From NCBI GenBank assembly GCA_021014325.1, contig CM037470.1, positions 5,731,647-5,795,646 on the forward strand: a stretch of DNA of 64,000 nt, read 5' to 3'. Below are positions 54,850-63,030 of this stretch, in pieces. The position numbers and the translations under genes were made by a program. Source of the stretch: Plazaster borealis. Taxonomy: Eukaryota; Echinodermata; Asteroidea; Forcipulatida; Labidiasteridae. The notes under the pieces were generated by a model. It made no database searches. It saw only the letters and a program-made list of their open reading frames with translations, and was not told the DNA's origin. How positions within the stretch are numbered: the stretch's first letter is position 1; every line of letters begins with the position of its first letter.

Positions 54850-55080
54850 GTATCTAACTACACACCTGTGTGCGAGCGAGGGACATTTCAACAATTTCTC
54901 CATAATGCACATGCGGGTGAGCTCTCGCAGACGACAGTCTACTACGCATGCGTATTCACCCTGTGCGTGACTCTTGCCAATGAGACAGTCTACTACGCAT
55001 GCGTTTACTCTGCGAGTGAGCGCGTGCGCTTGGTAAACCGCAAAAATAGCATCTGGCAGCAGGTGATGGTGAATGTCCCC
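54850..55080 (+). repeat. Dispersed repeat copy 1
   Basis: This segment includes two copies of AGTCTACTACGCATGCG, the phrase TGTGCGTGACTCTTGCC between them, and an end segment GCGCTTGGTAAACCGCAAAA leading to GGTGATGGTGAATG. All of these blocks recur in the same order on the opposite strand at about 62,830 to 63,030. It codes for nothing recognisable. The boundaries are approximate. Confidence 0.78.
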
Positions 55081-56219
55081 CGGTAAGAATTCGGCTCTCA
55101 TGAATAATGTATGAGGTAAAGTATACGGACTATTTATGTATTATGCTGATGACATTTTATTTGTGTGGACAGGGTTATTTACCCATAGTTTGGGGAATAT
55201 TAATAATTTGTGTTCATAAAGTTACGTCATCAATTGTGCCTATAAAATCGTCAATATTTCAAGTGAGAATTGATGGTATCGGGAGAGATACCCGCTTCAT
55301 TTGATAGCTTAAAAATCGACAAATTTAAACAAAATTGGAGTTGTAGGCGCCAGTCACTTCAGTGTCAAATTGGAATCACAAGATTTTCATCCCCTCTGTT
55401 GTATCTTACATGTTCAATGAAACAAGAGCATGGTCAACCATAACTCTCCAAAACCCACTATTAGTATTAGCCGTAGGCCTATTTCTACTTGATTTCAATT
55501 GATTGACTAATCACACTATCGCACTATCGGCTGTTCAATAAATAAGTGGTGGTGTTATTCCGATTCAGCCGACTTGTAAATGTGCAACAACTCGTTTACA
55601 GTGCTCTACACACATCGGTGTATGGGTAAAACCAAATAATATTCTTTATCCCCAATATTCTATACGCAAGTTAAACATCTATTGAATGCACTCATCTTCT
55701 GAAATTCTAGTTGACAAACAGAATTTGTTTTTAAATGATGGTGTGGGGAGCCATGTTATTTTACTGTTTTTAGTTTTATTAATATATATCTGTGAAACTA
55801 TAAGCAGGGCAGGACGTTGAGTGTCATGAGGAGTAGAGGAGGGAGGCTCAAGCAGAAACATTCATTGGAGTTTTCACTAAGGGCAATTAAAGTTTCTAGG
55901 TCAGCTTTTAAGGAGGAGGAGAAAGAATTTTCTGCCATCACAAAAAGGTCTTGTAATTAGCAAAACTAATCAGTAAGGAATTATAGCTTCTCACTTGCAC
56001 TTTACACTGATCACCTTAACTTGTAAGATGAAACTGTTTTCCATTTTTTGGTTCCTTTCCTGCAATGTGTTTTGTTGGGTACTTTTTTTTATTTGGGGGG
56101 GGGGGTGGGGGAAGCAATGACTTTCTGTCACCAGACTTTGTGCCCAGTTTGTTTGAGCACATTAAACCACCCAGCAGAGAGGAAAGACGAAGGGCCATGG
56201 ACCAACTAGACCAAGAACA
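55081..56219. other. No recognisable gene; poly-G tract near 56,095
   Basis: I see no gene or repeat family here. An 11-base G run followed by T and five more G lies at 56,095 to 56,111, after a T-rich tract. Confidence 0.45.
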
Positions 56220-56439
56220 GGGCCCAATTTCATGGCTCTGCTTACCGCCGAATTCTGCGCTTGCGATCACCATTCTTCACGTACAGGGCAAGTGCCGAAA
56301 TTCTGCGCTAGCTGTGTAAGCGAAGAATGCCTAGTAACGTCGCTACGCACGGGCACAAGCAAAAAGTTCCCTGCTAACCTGTGAAATACACTTGACGTAA
56401 GCCCAGAATTACGGTAAGCAGAGCCATGAATTTGGACCC
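56220..56439. mobile_element. 220 bp MITE with terminal inverted repeats
   Basis: The left end GGGCCCAATTTCATGGCTCT and the following GCTTACCG match the inverted right end, which on the minus strand begins GGGTCCAAATTCATGGCTCT and continues GCTTACCG. Similarity continues inward through AATTCTG(C/G)GCTT. It has no coding capacity. I could not define a convincing target-site duplication. The terminal sequence resembles a MITE type I associate with echinoderm and other marine deuterostome genomes, from memory. Confidence 0.87.
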
Positions 56440-56862
56440 AGATTGTAAAGGAACCAGGCCTTTCGAAAAGATGGATATTTGAGGTATATAATATCCGCCG
56501 TGTTAATACTAAATAACATCACACATAAGAACTCTGAATCAACACTATTTGGAAAGATTGCATTGCTTTATCAAAGGGGTTTGCCTGTTTTGCAAAAAAA
56601 TGAGGGAGTAAATAAGGAAAGTTGAAAACGTGTTCTGCTCAAAAAAAAACTCATTACAAAGTTATTAAATGGAAAGTTGTGTTAACTTTAATACTTTCAC
56701 CAATATAAATCCAAAATATAGTTCATATTTCTTCTAAAATAATATAGTCATCATAAGCTATAATACAAAGTACTGTGTACAAAGGAATACAATTTACACT
56801 TAATTTTTTTTAATTAGCAGTGTCCATCAGCACCACACAATGGTAGAATGGAAGATGGCGGA
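56440..56862. other. AT-rich stretch without recognisable features
   Basis: AT-rich non-coding sequence with short A and T runs. I see no gene, RNA or repeat family here. Confidence 0.45.
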
Positions 56863-57180
56863 GTGTCGAGGCAGAGCAGTCTAGTGCACCGACTCAAATG
56901 GTGTTGTCAGAGTGTGGGTTCAGTTCTCAGTTACGGCACTTATATGTCCTTTGAGCAAGACACTTGACCATAATTGTTTTTTTCTTTGGATGGGACGTAA
57001 AGCTGAGGGTCCCATGTGTTGTGTAATGCATGTAAAAGAACCCAGTACACTCATCGTTAAGAGAAGGGGTTCGCCCTGGTGTTTCTGGCATGGTTGGCGG
57101 AGGATTGTGCCAGAGCACATTGTAAACCATCACATGAGGGCTTGCACTACGCACACTAAAAGTACGTATGCAATTTATAC
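56863..57180 (+). mobile_element. tRNA-derived SINE
   Basis: The head (GTGTCGAGGCAGAGCAGTCT through GTGGGTTCAGTTCTC) looks like decayed tRNA A and B boxes of a Leu-type tRNA. The body contains TCCTTTGAGCAAGACACTTG, GGATGGGACGTAAAGC, GTAAAAGAACCCAGTACACT and GAGAAGGGGTTCGCCCTGGT. I know this central body from SINEs of marine deuterostomes. There is no coding function. The 3' boundary is uncertain, and an ATT tail is not clear. Confidence 0.7.
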
Positions 57181-57284
57181 TGTTCAATTTATAGACCGTG
57201 ATACAGAAAGAGTCCGTGACCTTGCACATTCAAGACTATTTTCTGGCAGGCAAGATTTTGACAACCGGTGTGAAGTTGGTGCTA

Positions 57285-57335
57285 GGGAGTAAATAATGAC
57301 ATCATTTACACTCATTCCTTTAGATGTAGGATGAT
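57285..57335 (-). pseudogene. Second, weaker relic of the PPOX last exon
   Basis: On the minus strand this reads KGMSVNDVI after a Ser, comparable to RGVSVNDVIY in the functional last exon at 58,829 to 58,974. The nucleotide match is only partial and includes indels. It lies just beyond the better relic at 57,382. It could be a third copy of the exon or a chance resemblance. Confidence 0.4.
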
Positions 57336-57381
57336 CCATCCGATCTAGTCTGCCGTGCTGGTTGACCATACCACACTATCA

Positions 57382-57470
57382 GTTGACCATCAGGACTAAG
57401 ACATTGGGCAGCCCGCCTTGAGACTTTGTACACTCCATCGTTGACGCTCACTCCTTTGTAAGACTGTGTC
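57382..57470 (-). pseudogene. Decayed duplicate of the PPOX last exon
   Basis: The minus strand encodes SYKGVSVNDGVYKVSRRAAQ, then CLSPDGQL, clearly related to SYRGVSVNDVIYNSRLAAQ and RLVPDGHL of the true terminal exon. The plus-strand sequences share long identical runs such as CGTTGACGCTCACTCCT. The part encoding the preceding NITSYIEDQNLPLTLIGS is missing. The frame stays open past the normal stop, to about 57,320. A TAG acceptor upstream would keep phase, but the lost conserved strand argues for a relic, not an alternative exon. Confidence 0.78.
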
Positions 57471-57500
57471 CAAACTAGCGGTTTCAGAAGAGGCTATAGG

Positions 57501-57772
57501 GTGTCATGGCCGAGCGGTTTAGAGCATCGACTTTAAGTTCTGGTGGTTAAGTCATCGGTGTGTGGGTTTCGAATCCCGGCCCTGACAATTGTATCCTTGA
57601 GCAAGATGCTTTACTATTATTGCTTCTCTTTACCCAGGGGTATACTCCCCAGGGAGCTGAGAAAGATTAAAAAGGAATGTTATTGGCCCAATGACCAGGG
57701 CACTAATGTAAAGCGCATTGATATGTTTTTGTAAAATGCACTATATAAGAACTAGTTATTATTATGGCTGGA
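57501..57772 (+). mobile_element. tRNA-Leu-like SINE
   Basis: The 5' head GTGTCATGGCCGAGCGGTTT matches the start of a Leu tRNA, including the A box region. A B box GGTTTCGAATCCC lies at about 57,565 to 57,577. The body contains CCTTGAGCAAGATGCTTTAC and the element ends in GCACTATATAAGAACTAGTT plus ATTATTAT. It lies between the exon relics and a duplicated intron segment, so it probably inserted after that duplication. Confidence 0.83.
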
Positions 57773-57847
57773 ACTCCAAAAAGTCCTATTCTTAAGAATT
57801 GTCATTGCAGCCAATGTCAAAAGCCGTAGCCGAAGTCTCTTACAGCA

Positions 57848-57960
57848 GGAGTCCTTATGAAAGTGAGCAAAACAATTCCAAGTCTCTAACCTCACAGTAA
57901 AACAGCATTTTAAAATCCCATTTTTATTTTATACCCTTACAGTGCAAACTGTGTCAACAT
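57848..57960. repeat. Duplicated PPOX flanking segment, copy 1
   Basis: GAGTCCTTATGAAAGTG, CAAGTCTCTAACCTCA and later ACCCTTACAGTGCAAACTGT align in order with GAGTCATTATGAAAGTG, CAAGTCTCTAACCTCA and ACTCTTTTAGAGTGAAATTT at 59,545 to 59,640. The two copies lie on the same side of the exon relic and of the real last exon respectively. That fits one ancient tandem duplication carrying both. Confidence 0.68.
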
Positions 57961-58304
57961 CGTAAAATATCCACTAACGTCACATATCAAATATATGGAT
58001 CTGTACATTTGGGGGGGGGAATTATTAGTTTTTCCTGAATTTTGATGATATTATATCAAATCATATTGAATTTGACCTTTCAACTGATGCAAAAATTCTT
58101 CTTTGGAATGTACAGAACCATTGCTGTTGATATCCAATGACTTCATGTTTCAAATTTTGCTCTGAAAGAGAATCAACCAAAATGACATTGTACACCATTT
58201 TTATTGTGAGTAGAGAATAATTGTTTTCCATTTTCATAAGAACTCCATCTTTTGGAAAATGAGTGCATCACAAAACTTACTTCAAACAGTGAACCCCTCT
58301 TTAA

Positions 58305-58672
58305 AGGTATTATAAAGGATTGGTAGAGCTGACAAAATAGTCACAGACAGTGTTTATGTTTTGTGTGATCAACCATATACAAAAAATAATTTGGGGCTTA
58401 ATCCATTGTGTGATTCAGGAGAAAAAAAGTGAAAAACCATGCAAAATTTTCAGCATGTAAACACATTGTCCTTAATTTGGATTGTAACAACCAAAATCAG
58501 CTGTTGCAGTTTTTTTATTTTTTCATTTACAATATTCTTGAATATGACTTCATTTCAGAGGAAAATATGTCACAGGAAAAAAACAGTTTTAGTATGAACT
58601 TCATAATCAGTAAGCTTTCAGACTAAAATTAACCAATGATGTTTTTATCCTTACCAATCCTGTATAATACCT
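58305..58672. mobile_element. 368 bp MITE flanked by TTAA
   Basis: The left end AGGTATTATAAAGGATTGGT matches the inverted right end, AGGTATTATACAGGATTGGT on the minus strand. Both ends are bordered by TTAA (58,301 to 58,304 and 58,673 to 58,676), the target duplication typical of piggyBac and Kolobok superfamilies. No transposase is encoded, so it is a non-autonomous copy. It begins about 150 bp past the PPOX stop codon and may form part of that transcript's 3' end. Confidence 0.87.
58514..58519 (-). promoter_or_regulatory. Candidate PPOX polyadenylation signal AATAAA
   Basis: The minus strand reads AATAAA about 310 nt after the PPOX stop. An ATTAAA variant lies closer, at 58,672 to 58,677, overlapping the MITE boundary. 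Either could direct cleavage. The sequence alone does not decide, and chance occurrence in AT-rich DNA is likely. Confidence 0.25.
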
Positions 58673-58828
58673 TTAATTTGGACTTTAACAAAACTTGTGA
58701 CTGAAAGCTTAGTCTTCTCTCAAGGCACACAGGAAAAAGATACCCCACACACCTATTGCAAACAATAAAACATGTCATGTCATGACATCGGCTTTAAATG
58801 ATCCAGCCAGTCCTTCTGGTTTATCGTA

Positions 58829-58974
58829 CTAAACTTCGAGATGACCATCAGGAACTAGACGTTGAGCAGCCAGCCTTGAGTTGTATATTACATCGTTGAC
58901 GCTCACTCCTCTGTACGACGATCCAATCAGTGTGAGTGGAAGATTCTGATCCTCTATGTAAGAAGTGATGTTAT
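58829..58974 (-). CDS. PPOX: Protoporphyrinogen oxidase, last coding exon
   Basis: The exon completes a split GAT codon and encodes 47 residues: NITSYIEDQNLPLTLIGSS, YRGVSVNDVIYNSRLAAQ and RLVPDGHLEV, then TAG at 58,829 to 58,831. This is the conserved C-terminal FAD-binding segment of PPOX. The family pattern is a Leu-rich strand, G-x-S-Y-x-G-V-x-V-N-D, then a helix; human PPOX has [20 protein letters not shown] here. The acceptor is TTGCAG at 58,975 to 58,980. PPOX oxidises protoporphyrinogen IX to protoporphyrin IX using FAD and oxygen, on the mitochondrial inner membrane. Decayed copies of this exon lie at 57.3 to 57.5 kb. Confidence 0.93.
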
Positions 58975-59544
58975 CTGCAATCAAATTATTACAAAGAAGT
59001 TACCAAACTTATTTTAAATAATAGACTGTGCAAGTCTCCCGCATTTCAAAAACGAGAAAAAAAACCTTGAACTAAGACTATATTTTTTATGAAATCAAAT
59101 CTTCTTTTAAAATTATATTAGCAAAATGTTATAAATAAAAAAATGATTTGTGTATAATACAAATGATTTGTTCAAATTAACATTGAAACAAACTTAAAAC
59201 TTGGGACGAGGATGCTTATTATTCTCAGGTTTTCTTTGTTATTTTGTTGAATTGATTCGACTTTCATATTGTTTATCACTTAGTATTACATCCCCACATT
59301 TTCATAGCCATAAACTATGTTAAACTAAAACAATCCCACCCACGTGAAACTCAATATGGTTGGGACCACAATGGTCCCGGAAGTTCAAATATGCACAAGA
59401 CTTGCACAGTCTATTCTGGGTTGAACGTCACCATGCCGCCTGTACTGCAAAATTTTCATTGGCTACTTATTTGGTCTTGCTACAATTTTACAGAGGGGTT
59501 CCAAGGTCAAACTCGGTTTGTGGTGCACTCATTTTCCAATAGAT
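58975..59544. other. Intron sequence, AT-rich, no recognisable feature
   Basis: Distal part of the last PPOX intron. It is AT-rich between about 59,020 and 59,300. I see no repeat family or RNA. Confidence 0.5.
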
Positions 59545-59640
59545 AGAGTCATTATGAAAGTGGGGAACAAATTACAAGTCTCTAACCTCATGTTAAAATG
59601 CAAATTTAATTGATACTCTTTTAGAGTGAAATTTGAAACA
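59545..59640. repeat. Duplicated PPOX intron segment, copy 2
   Basis: This aligns with 57,848 to 57,960 through GAGTCATTATGAAAGTG and CAAGTCTCTAACCTCA, and is the partner copy lying in the last intron of the functional gene. A LINE fragment begins directly after it. Confidence 0.68.
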
Positions 59641-59647
59641 TGACATC

Positions 59648-60018
59648 AACTCAATGGTTGCTACACCAGAATGCTATGCCATGTGCTTGGTGTCAGGAAG
59701 AACACATATCCAATTCAGATCTTTATCTCGGGTTCCCCAAGCTTAGTGCAAAAATCTTTGCAAGAAGAGTTAAGTTTGCAGGGCACTGCTATCGCCACCC
59801 TGAGCTTCCAGCCAGCAAGCTTGTCCTCTGGGAACCCAAGCAAGGTCAAGCCCGAAGACGTTGAGGTCACCTGACTTATGTTGATTTACTAAGAAGGGAC
59901 ACTAGGTTTGTGGCAGCTGGTGAAATATCTACATGCATGAGGTACAGGGAGATCTGGGGACAACTCTGTCGTAACATCATTGACTAAGGACACCACTCGA
60001 AATAGAAGAAGAATAAAC
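59648..60018 (+). mobile_element. LINE 3' fragment (reverse transcriptase C-terminus)
   Basis: Across shifted frames the plus strand encodes NGCYTRMLCHVLGV, then HISNSDLYLGFPKLSAKIF, ARRVKFAGHCYRHPELPASK, LVLWEPKQGQARRR, and YVDLLRRDT ending in LCRNIID and a TAA at 59,985. This is the familiar end of a non-LTR retrotransposon polyprotein (RRhkFAGHC, LVLW-P-G, -DLL-RDT, R-W patterns). Only the end is present, with frameshifts near 59,690 and 59,865, so it is a dead 5'-truncated copy. It ends in AGAAGAAGAATAAA. The clade, possibly RTE-like, is not certain. Confidence 0.83.
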
Positions 60019-60035
60019 ATGTATCACAGACTTAC

Positions 60036-60228
60036 CTAAAAGTCTGTGGTGGTTGACCTGATAGTTAGGGATACAATCCTCTGACAGGTTTACTCTGCAA
60101 TATGTCGGCTTAGCACTGAGACCTATTTGGCTTTTCAGCGTCTCCATGGCAACAGAGGCTAGCCACTCAGGGTCCACCTTGTCGGGGTCACCAAAGAGGT
60201 CATGGAACCACGCCCCTCCCATCATGCA
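60036..60228 (-). CDS. PPOX: Protoporphyrinogen oxidase, penultimate coding exon
   Basis: This exon encodes 64 residues plus one base, starting CMMGGAWFHDLFGDP and including ASVAMETLKSQIGLSAKP, YCRVNLSEDCIPNYQVNHH and RLL. It matches the PPOX region with an MLGG-like motif, a helix ending in QLGL, and the conserved IPQY/IPNY motif before the last FAD-binding segment. The acceptor is CCCAG and the donor is GTAAGT. The final single base plus two from the next exon makes GAT, so phase agrees. Frame 0 entry fits the upstream exon. A LINE remnant in the downstream intron ends about 18 bp from this donor. Confidence 0.93.
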
Positions 60229-60334
60229 CTGGGTAATGACCAAAAAAAAGGATGGTTTAGACGAGAGTGTTCCAGGTCAAATGTCAAAGTTCTGATGTTT
60301 GTAAACAGGACAGACACAGCTGACAAAAAAAATG

Positions 60335-60395
60335 AGCGCTTTGAGATGTCCTCTGGTGTGATAAAGCACGATATAAGAAATGCATATTAATTACT
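60335..60395 (+). mobile_element. SINE or LINE 3' tail fragment
   Basis: GAGCGCTTTGAGATGTCCTC followed by AAAGCACGATATAAGAAATGC and ATTAATTA resembles the 3' tail common to the SINEs in this window (GCGCTATATAARAATGC plus ATT repeats). It is short and lies in a PPOX intron, oriented opposite to the gene. It has no coding content. Confidence 0.55.
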
Positions 60396-60540
60396 GTTAT
60401 CAATAATTGAATGATATTTACCACATTGAACATAAAAAAACCAGACAGGTCGTGAGTTTATTGGCCTGATGCTAAAAACACTGACCTTGGCCTGCGGTAC
60501 AGTGTTCATTTTTAGCCCTGTTAATACTCGCGTTTCTACA

Positions 60541-60880
60541 AGAATAATAATAATAATGATAATTTGGGAGGCTAATCATCCTTACTGGCAGCTAAGAGCT
60601 GAATTGCGAAGGACGCGGCTACAACGTGTTCGAGAAGCAGGCATGCAAGGGCACCTTTGGCAGCCAGCCACATCAACCCATTATGACCACGGAGCACAGC
60701 CAGAGATTGAAAGTGTTTGATTTTTTCCGAGGGAGGAAAACCGGATGGTCTGGAAAACCCTCGTGGCACAGCAGAGAACCAACGCACAACTCAACTCACA
60801 TATGGCCCTGGCCGGGTATCGAACCTGGGTCACCTTAGTGAGAGGCGAGCGCTTTACGCACAAGCCAACCATGCCACCCC
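60541..60880 (-). mobile_element. tRNA-derived SINE in PPOX intron
   Basis: On the minus strand the head GGGGTGGCATGGTTGGCTTG is followed by a good B box, GGTTCGATACC at 60,815 to 60,825. The body contains TTTTCCTCCCTCGGAAAAAA. The element ends in an ATTATCATTATTATTATT tail at about 60,541. It shares the gene's orientation. A 19-base A run at 60,899 to 60,917 lies just beyond its head and is not its own tail. Confidence 0.8.
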
Positions 60881-60956
60881 AAATGGAACTTACAACTGAA
60901 AAAAAAAAAAAAAAAAATACTGAACCACACAACCCCTAGCAAGTAATGTTACTTAC

Positions 60957-61070
60957 AGTCATTCTTGTAGTCTTGGGACCCGGTCTGTCGTGTTGAGGGA
61001 ATGCGCAAGAGTCAAAAATCACTCCAAGAACGTTGGATCGCTCATGTGAAGGAACCAGGTAACCAAATCC
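60957..61070 (-). CDS. PPOX: Protoporphyrinogen oxidase, third exon from the 3' end
   Basis: A 114 bp exon encodes exactly 38 residues: GFGYLVPSHERSNVLGVIF, DSCAFPQHDRP, then GPKTTRMT. The family hallmark GFGxLVPS...VLG...DS-AFP is complete; human PPOX has [20 protein letters not shown]. The acceptor is CCCTAAG and the donor is GTAAGT, both phase 0. An in-frame TAA upstream rules out a longer exon with this acceptor region, and the CCCTAAG site is the only AG after it. Confidence 0.94.
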
Positions 61071-61224
61071 CTTAGGGACAAATACAACCATTTTACAAAA
61101 TTATTGCTCTCTGATTGAATAGTAACCATCAGTATTTAAAAGAGTACATTTAATCAATAGTTGTACTACTTGATAGACAAAAAAACAGTAAGAATATACT
61201 GTGAATTTCAAGCGATTTGTATAT

Positions 61225-61265
61225 TAATCTTGGTCTAGTACCTTTGGGTCTACATGTAGATCTTA
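61225..61265. repeat. Separated piece of the 33 bp minisatellite
   Basis: ATCTTGGTCTAGTACCTTTG and GGTCTACATGTAGATCTTA match the minisatellite units found beyond 61,851. This piece lies on the other side of the LINE fragment, which evidently interrupted the minisatellite. Confidence 0.75.
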
Positions 61266-61850
61266 ATAATAATAATCATAATAATAAGACTTGTAATGCG
61301 CACATATCCACCCTGCTGGGTGTTCAAGGCGCAGTAAAAAAAGAAAAACAAAACAAAACAAAACAAAGACAAAACAGACAAAACAAAATTAGTCCTTGAA
61401 AACCTGTGACATAAGATAGGTTTTGAGAAGAGATTTGAATTTTGTGGTACAAAGACAAGATCTAAGATTAAGTCACCTAAGATTAAGATTACCTAATCTA
61501 AGATTAAGATCTAAAGACCTGTCACCCCATGAGTGTCGAGACTTGGGTTCAATGAGGAGAAGCATGGAACTTGATCGAAGATTCCTTGATGGAGTGTACA
61601 CTTGAAGTAGTTCAGGAATATAGTGGGGAGCCTTGCCATTAAGTGCTTTGTGAACAATGAGCATCAGCTTGAAGATGATTCGTTGAGAGATAGGGAGCCA
61701 GTGTAGTTGTTTCAGAATGGGGGTGATAGAAAAGGATTTTCTAGAAAGTGTCACAAGCGGGCAGCGGTATTTTGGAGGCGTTGAAGACGGGAAATCTGGT
61801 TGTTAGGAAGACTGTAGAGAAGAGCATTGCCGTTGTCAAGACTTGTCAGT
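61266..61850 (-). mobile_element. LINE 3' fragment of CR1/L2 type
   Basis: The minus strand encodes LDNGNALLYSLPNNQISRLQ, RLQNTAARL, a stop and frameshift near 61,750, then ITPILKQLHWLPISQRI, IFKLMLIVHKALNGKAPHYI, PELLQVYTPSRNLRSS and finally FKSLLKTYL before a stop near 61,395. This is the standard end of CR1/L2/Rex-like reverse transcriptases (LDYCNSLL-GLP, LQ-VQNTAARL, HWLPV--RI--K, ALNG-AP-Y). A segment built on CTAAGATTAAG units disrupts the end near 61,460 to 61,515. The 3' end carries GCGCATTACAAG plus a TTATTA-type tail. It is 5'-truncated and dead. Confidence 0.87.
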
Positions 61851-62550
61851 CAATCTTGTTCTTAGTTTAGGACCTTTAGGTCTAGATCTTGGTCTTAGTT
61901 TAGGACATTTGGGTCTAGATCTTGGTCTTAGTTTAGGACATTTTGATCTGGATCTTGATCTTCGTTGAAAACCTTTGGGTTTAGGTCTTGTACATTAGTT
62001 TAAGACCTTTTGGTCTAGATATTGCTCTAAGTTAAAGGACCTTTGGGTTTAGCTCTTGGTCTTAGTTTATGACCTTTGGGTCTAGATCTTGGTCTTACTT
62101 AAGGACCTTTGAGTCTAGATCTTTGTCATACTTTAGGACCTTTGGGTCTAAATCTTGATCTTACTTTAAAGCCTTTGGGTCTAGATCTTGATCTTACTAT
62201 AGGGCCTTTGGGTCTAGATCTTGGTCTTACTATAGGGCCTTTGGGTCTAGATCTTGATCTTACAATAGGGCCTTTGGGTTTAGATCTTGGTCTTACTATA
62301 GGGCCTTTGGGTTTAGATCTTGGTCTTACAATAGGGCCTTTGGGTCTAGATCTTGGTCTTACTATCAGGCCTTTGGGTTTAGATCTTGGTCCTACTATAG
62401 GGCCTTTGGGTCTAGATCTTGGGTCTTACTTTAGGACCTTTGGGTCTAGATCTTAGTCTTAGTTAAAGACCTTTTGGTCTAGATCTAGGTCTTAGTTAGG
62501 GACTTTGGGGTCTAGATATTGGTCTCAGACCATTAGAGGTCTTGGTCCCT
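61851..62550. repeat. 33 bp minisatellite in PPOX intron
   Basis: About 20 tandem units of the type GGGCCTTTGGGTCTAGATCT, then TGGTCTTACTATA, most containing a BglII-like AGATCT. Units are most regular at about 62,150 to 62,420 and more diverged at both ends. A long plus-strand open frame (Gly-Pro-Leu-Gly-Leu-Asp repeats) arises because the unit is divisible by three. I do not regard it as a gene. Confidence 0.93.
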
Positions 62551-62640
62551 GGCTTCCATATCTCAATTGCATCACTGCTATAATGGGATAATGTAATTGC
62601 AAAATTAGTACGGGGACTGGGTTGAGAGGATATGGCATAC

Positions 62641-62759
62641 CTCAGTCGGAAGATGTGACCCCTCAAACTCCAGATTAATAACAGCAACAGTGGCACTATT
62701 TACATCTTGTAGATGGTGTGACAGCGGAGAGAGGTCAACAGGAAGCACCTCAGCCAGAT
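62641..62759 (-). CDS. PPOX: Protoporphyrinogen oxidase, fourth exon from the 3' end
   Basis: This exon completes an AAT codon, then encodes 39 residues: LAEVLPVDLSPLSHHLQD, VNSATVAVINLEFEG, SHLPTE. It matches the PPOX stretch in which LSELLP leads to a short helix and a beta strand with V-NL-Y/F-G-HLP, just before GFGxLVPS of the next exon. The acceptor is ATGCAG, and the donor GTATGC follows a complete GAG codon, so both phases agree with neighbours. The intron downstream, about 1.57 kb, carries the minisatellite and LINE. Confidence 0.93.
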
Positions 62760-62829
62760 CTGCATGAAGACATTTCATACAAATATCCTTTACTACTGTA
62801 CCTCATACATATTCATGATCGAGAGCCAC

Positions 62830-63030
62830 TGGTTCATTTACCATTACACGCCATATACCATTTTTGCTGTTGACCAAGGGCGTGCCAGTATTCATGCACA
62901 GGTTAATGCGTAGTAGACTATCTATCGCATGTGCAAAAGTCACGCACAATACACACGCATAGTAGACTATTCAATGTGCAATAGTCTTCTACGCATGCGC
63001 TTTTATGAAGCATTGCCGGAATCGTCGCAC
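62830..63030 (-). repeat. Dispersed repeat copy 2, inverted
   Basis: The minus strand carries GCGCATGCGTAG, AGTCTACTATGCG, TGTGCGTGACTTTTGCAC, AGTCTACTACGCAT and CTTGGTCAACAGCAAAAATG in the same order as in the copy at about 54,850 to 55,080. It lies in a PPOX intron. It could be a MITE or another mobile repeat; I did not find terminal inverted repeats. Confidence 0.78.

Noticed and set aside
57501..57590. Functional tRNA-Leu gene
   Set aside because: The A and B boxes are tRNA-like, but no proper acceptor and anticodon stem pairing follows, and the segment continues into a SINE body and tail.
62109..62456. 115-residue frame with Gly-Pro-Leu-Gly-Leu-Asp repeats
   Set aside because: It is a translation of the 33 bp minisatellite, whose length is a multiple of three. 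There are no other gene signals, and it lies in a PPOX intron on the opposite strand.
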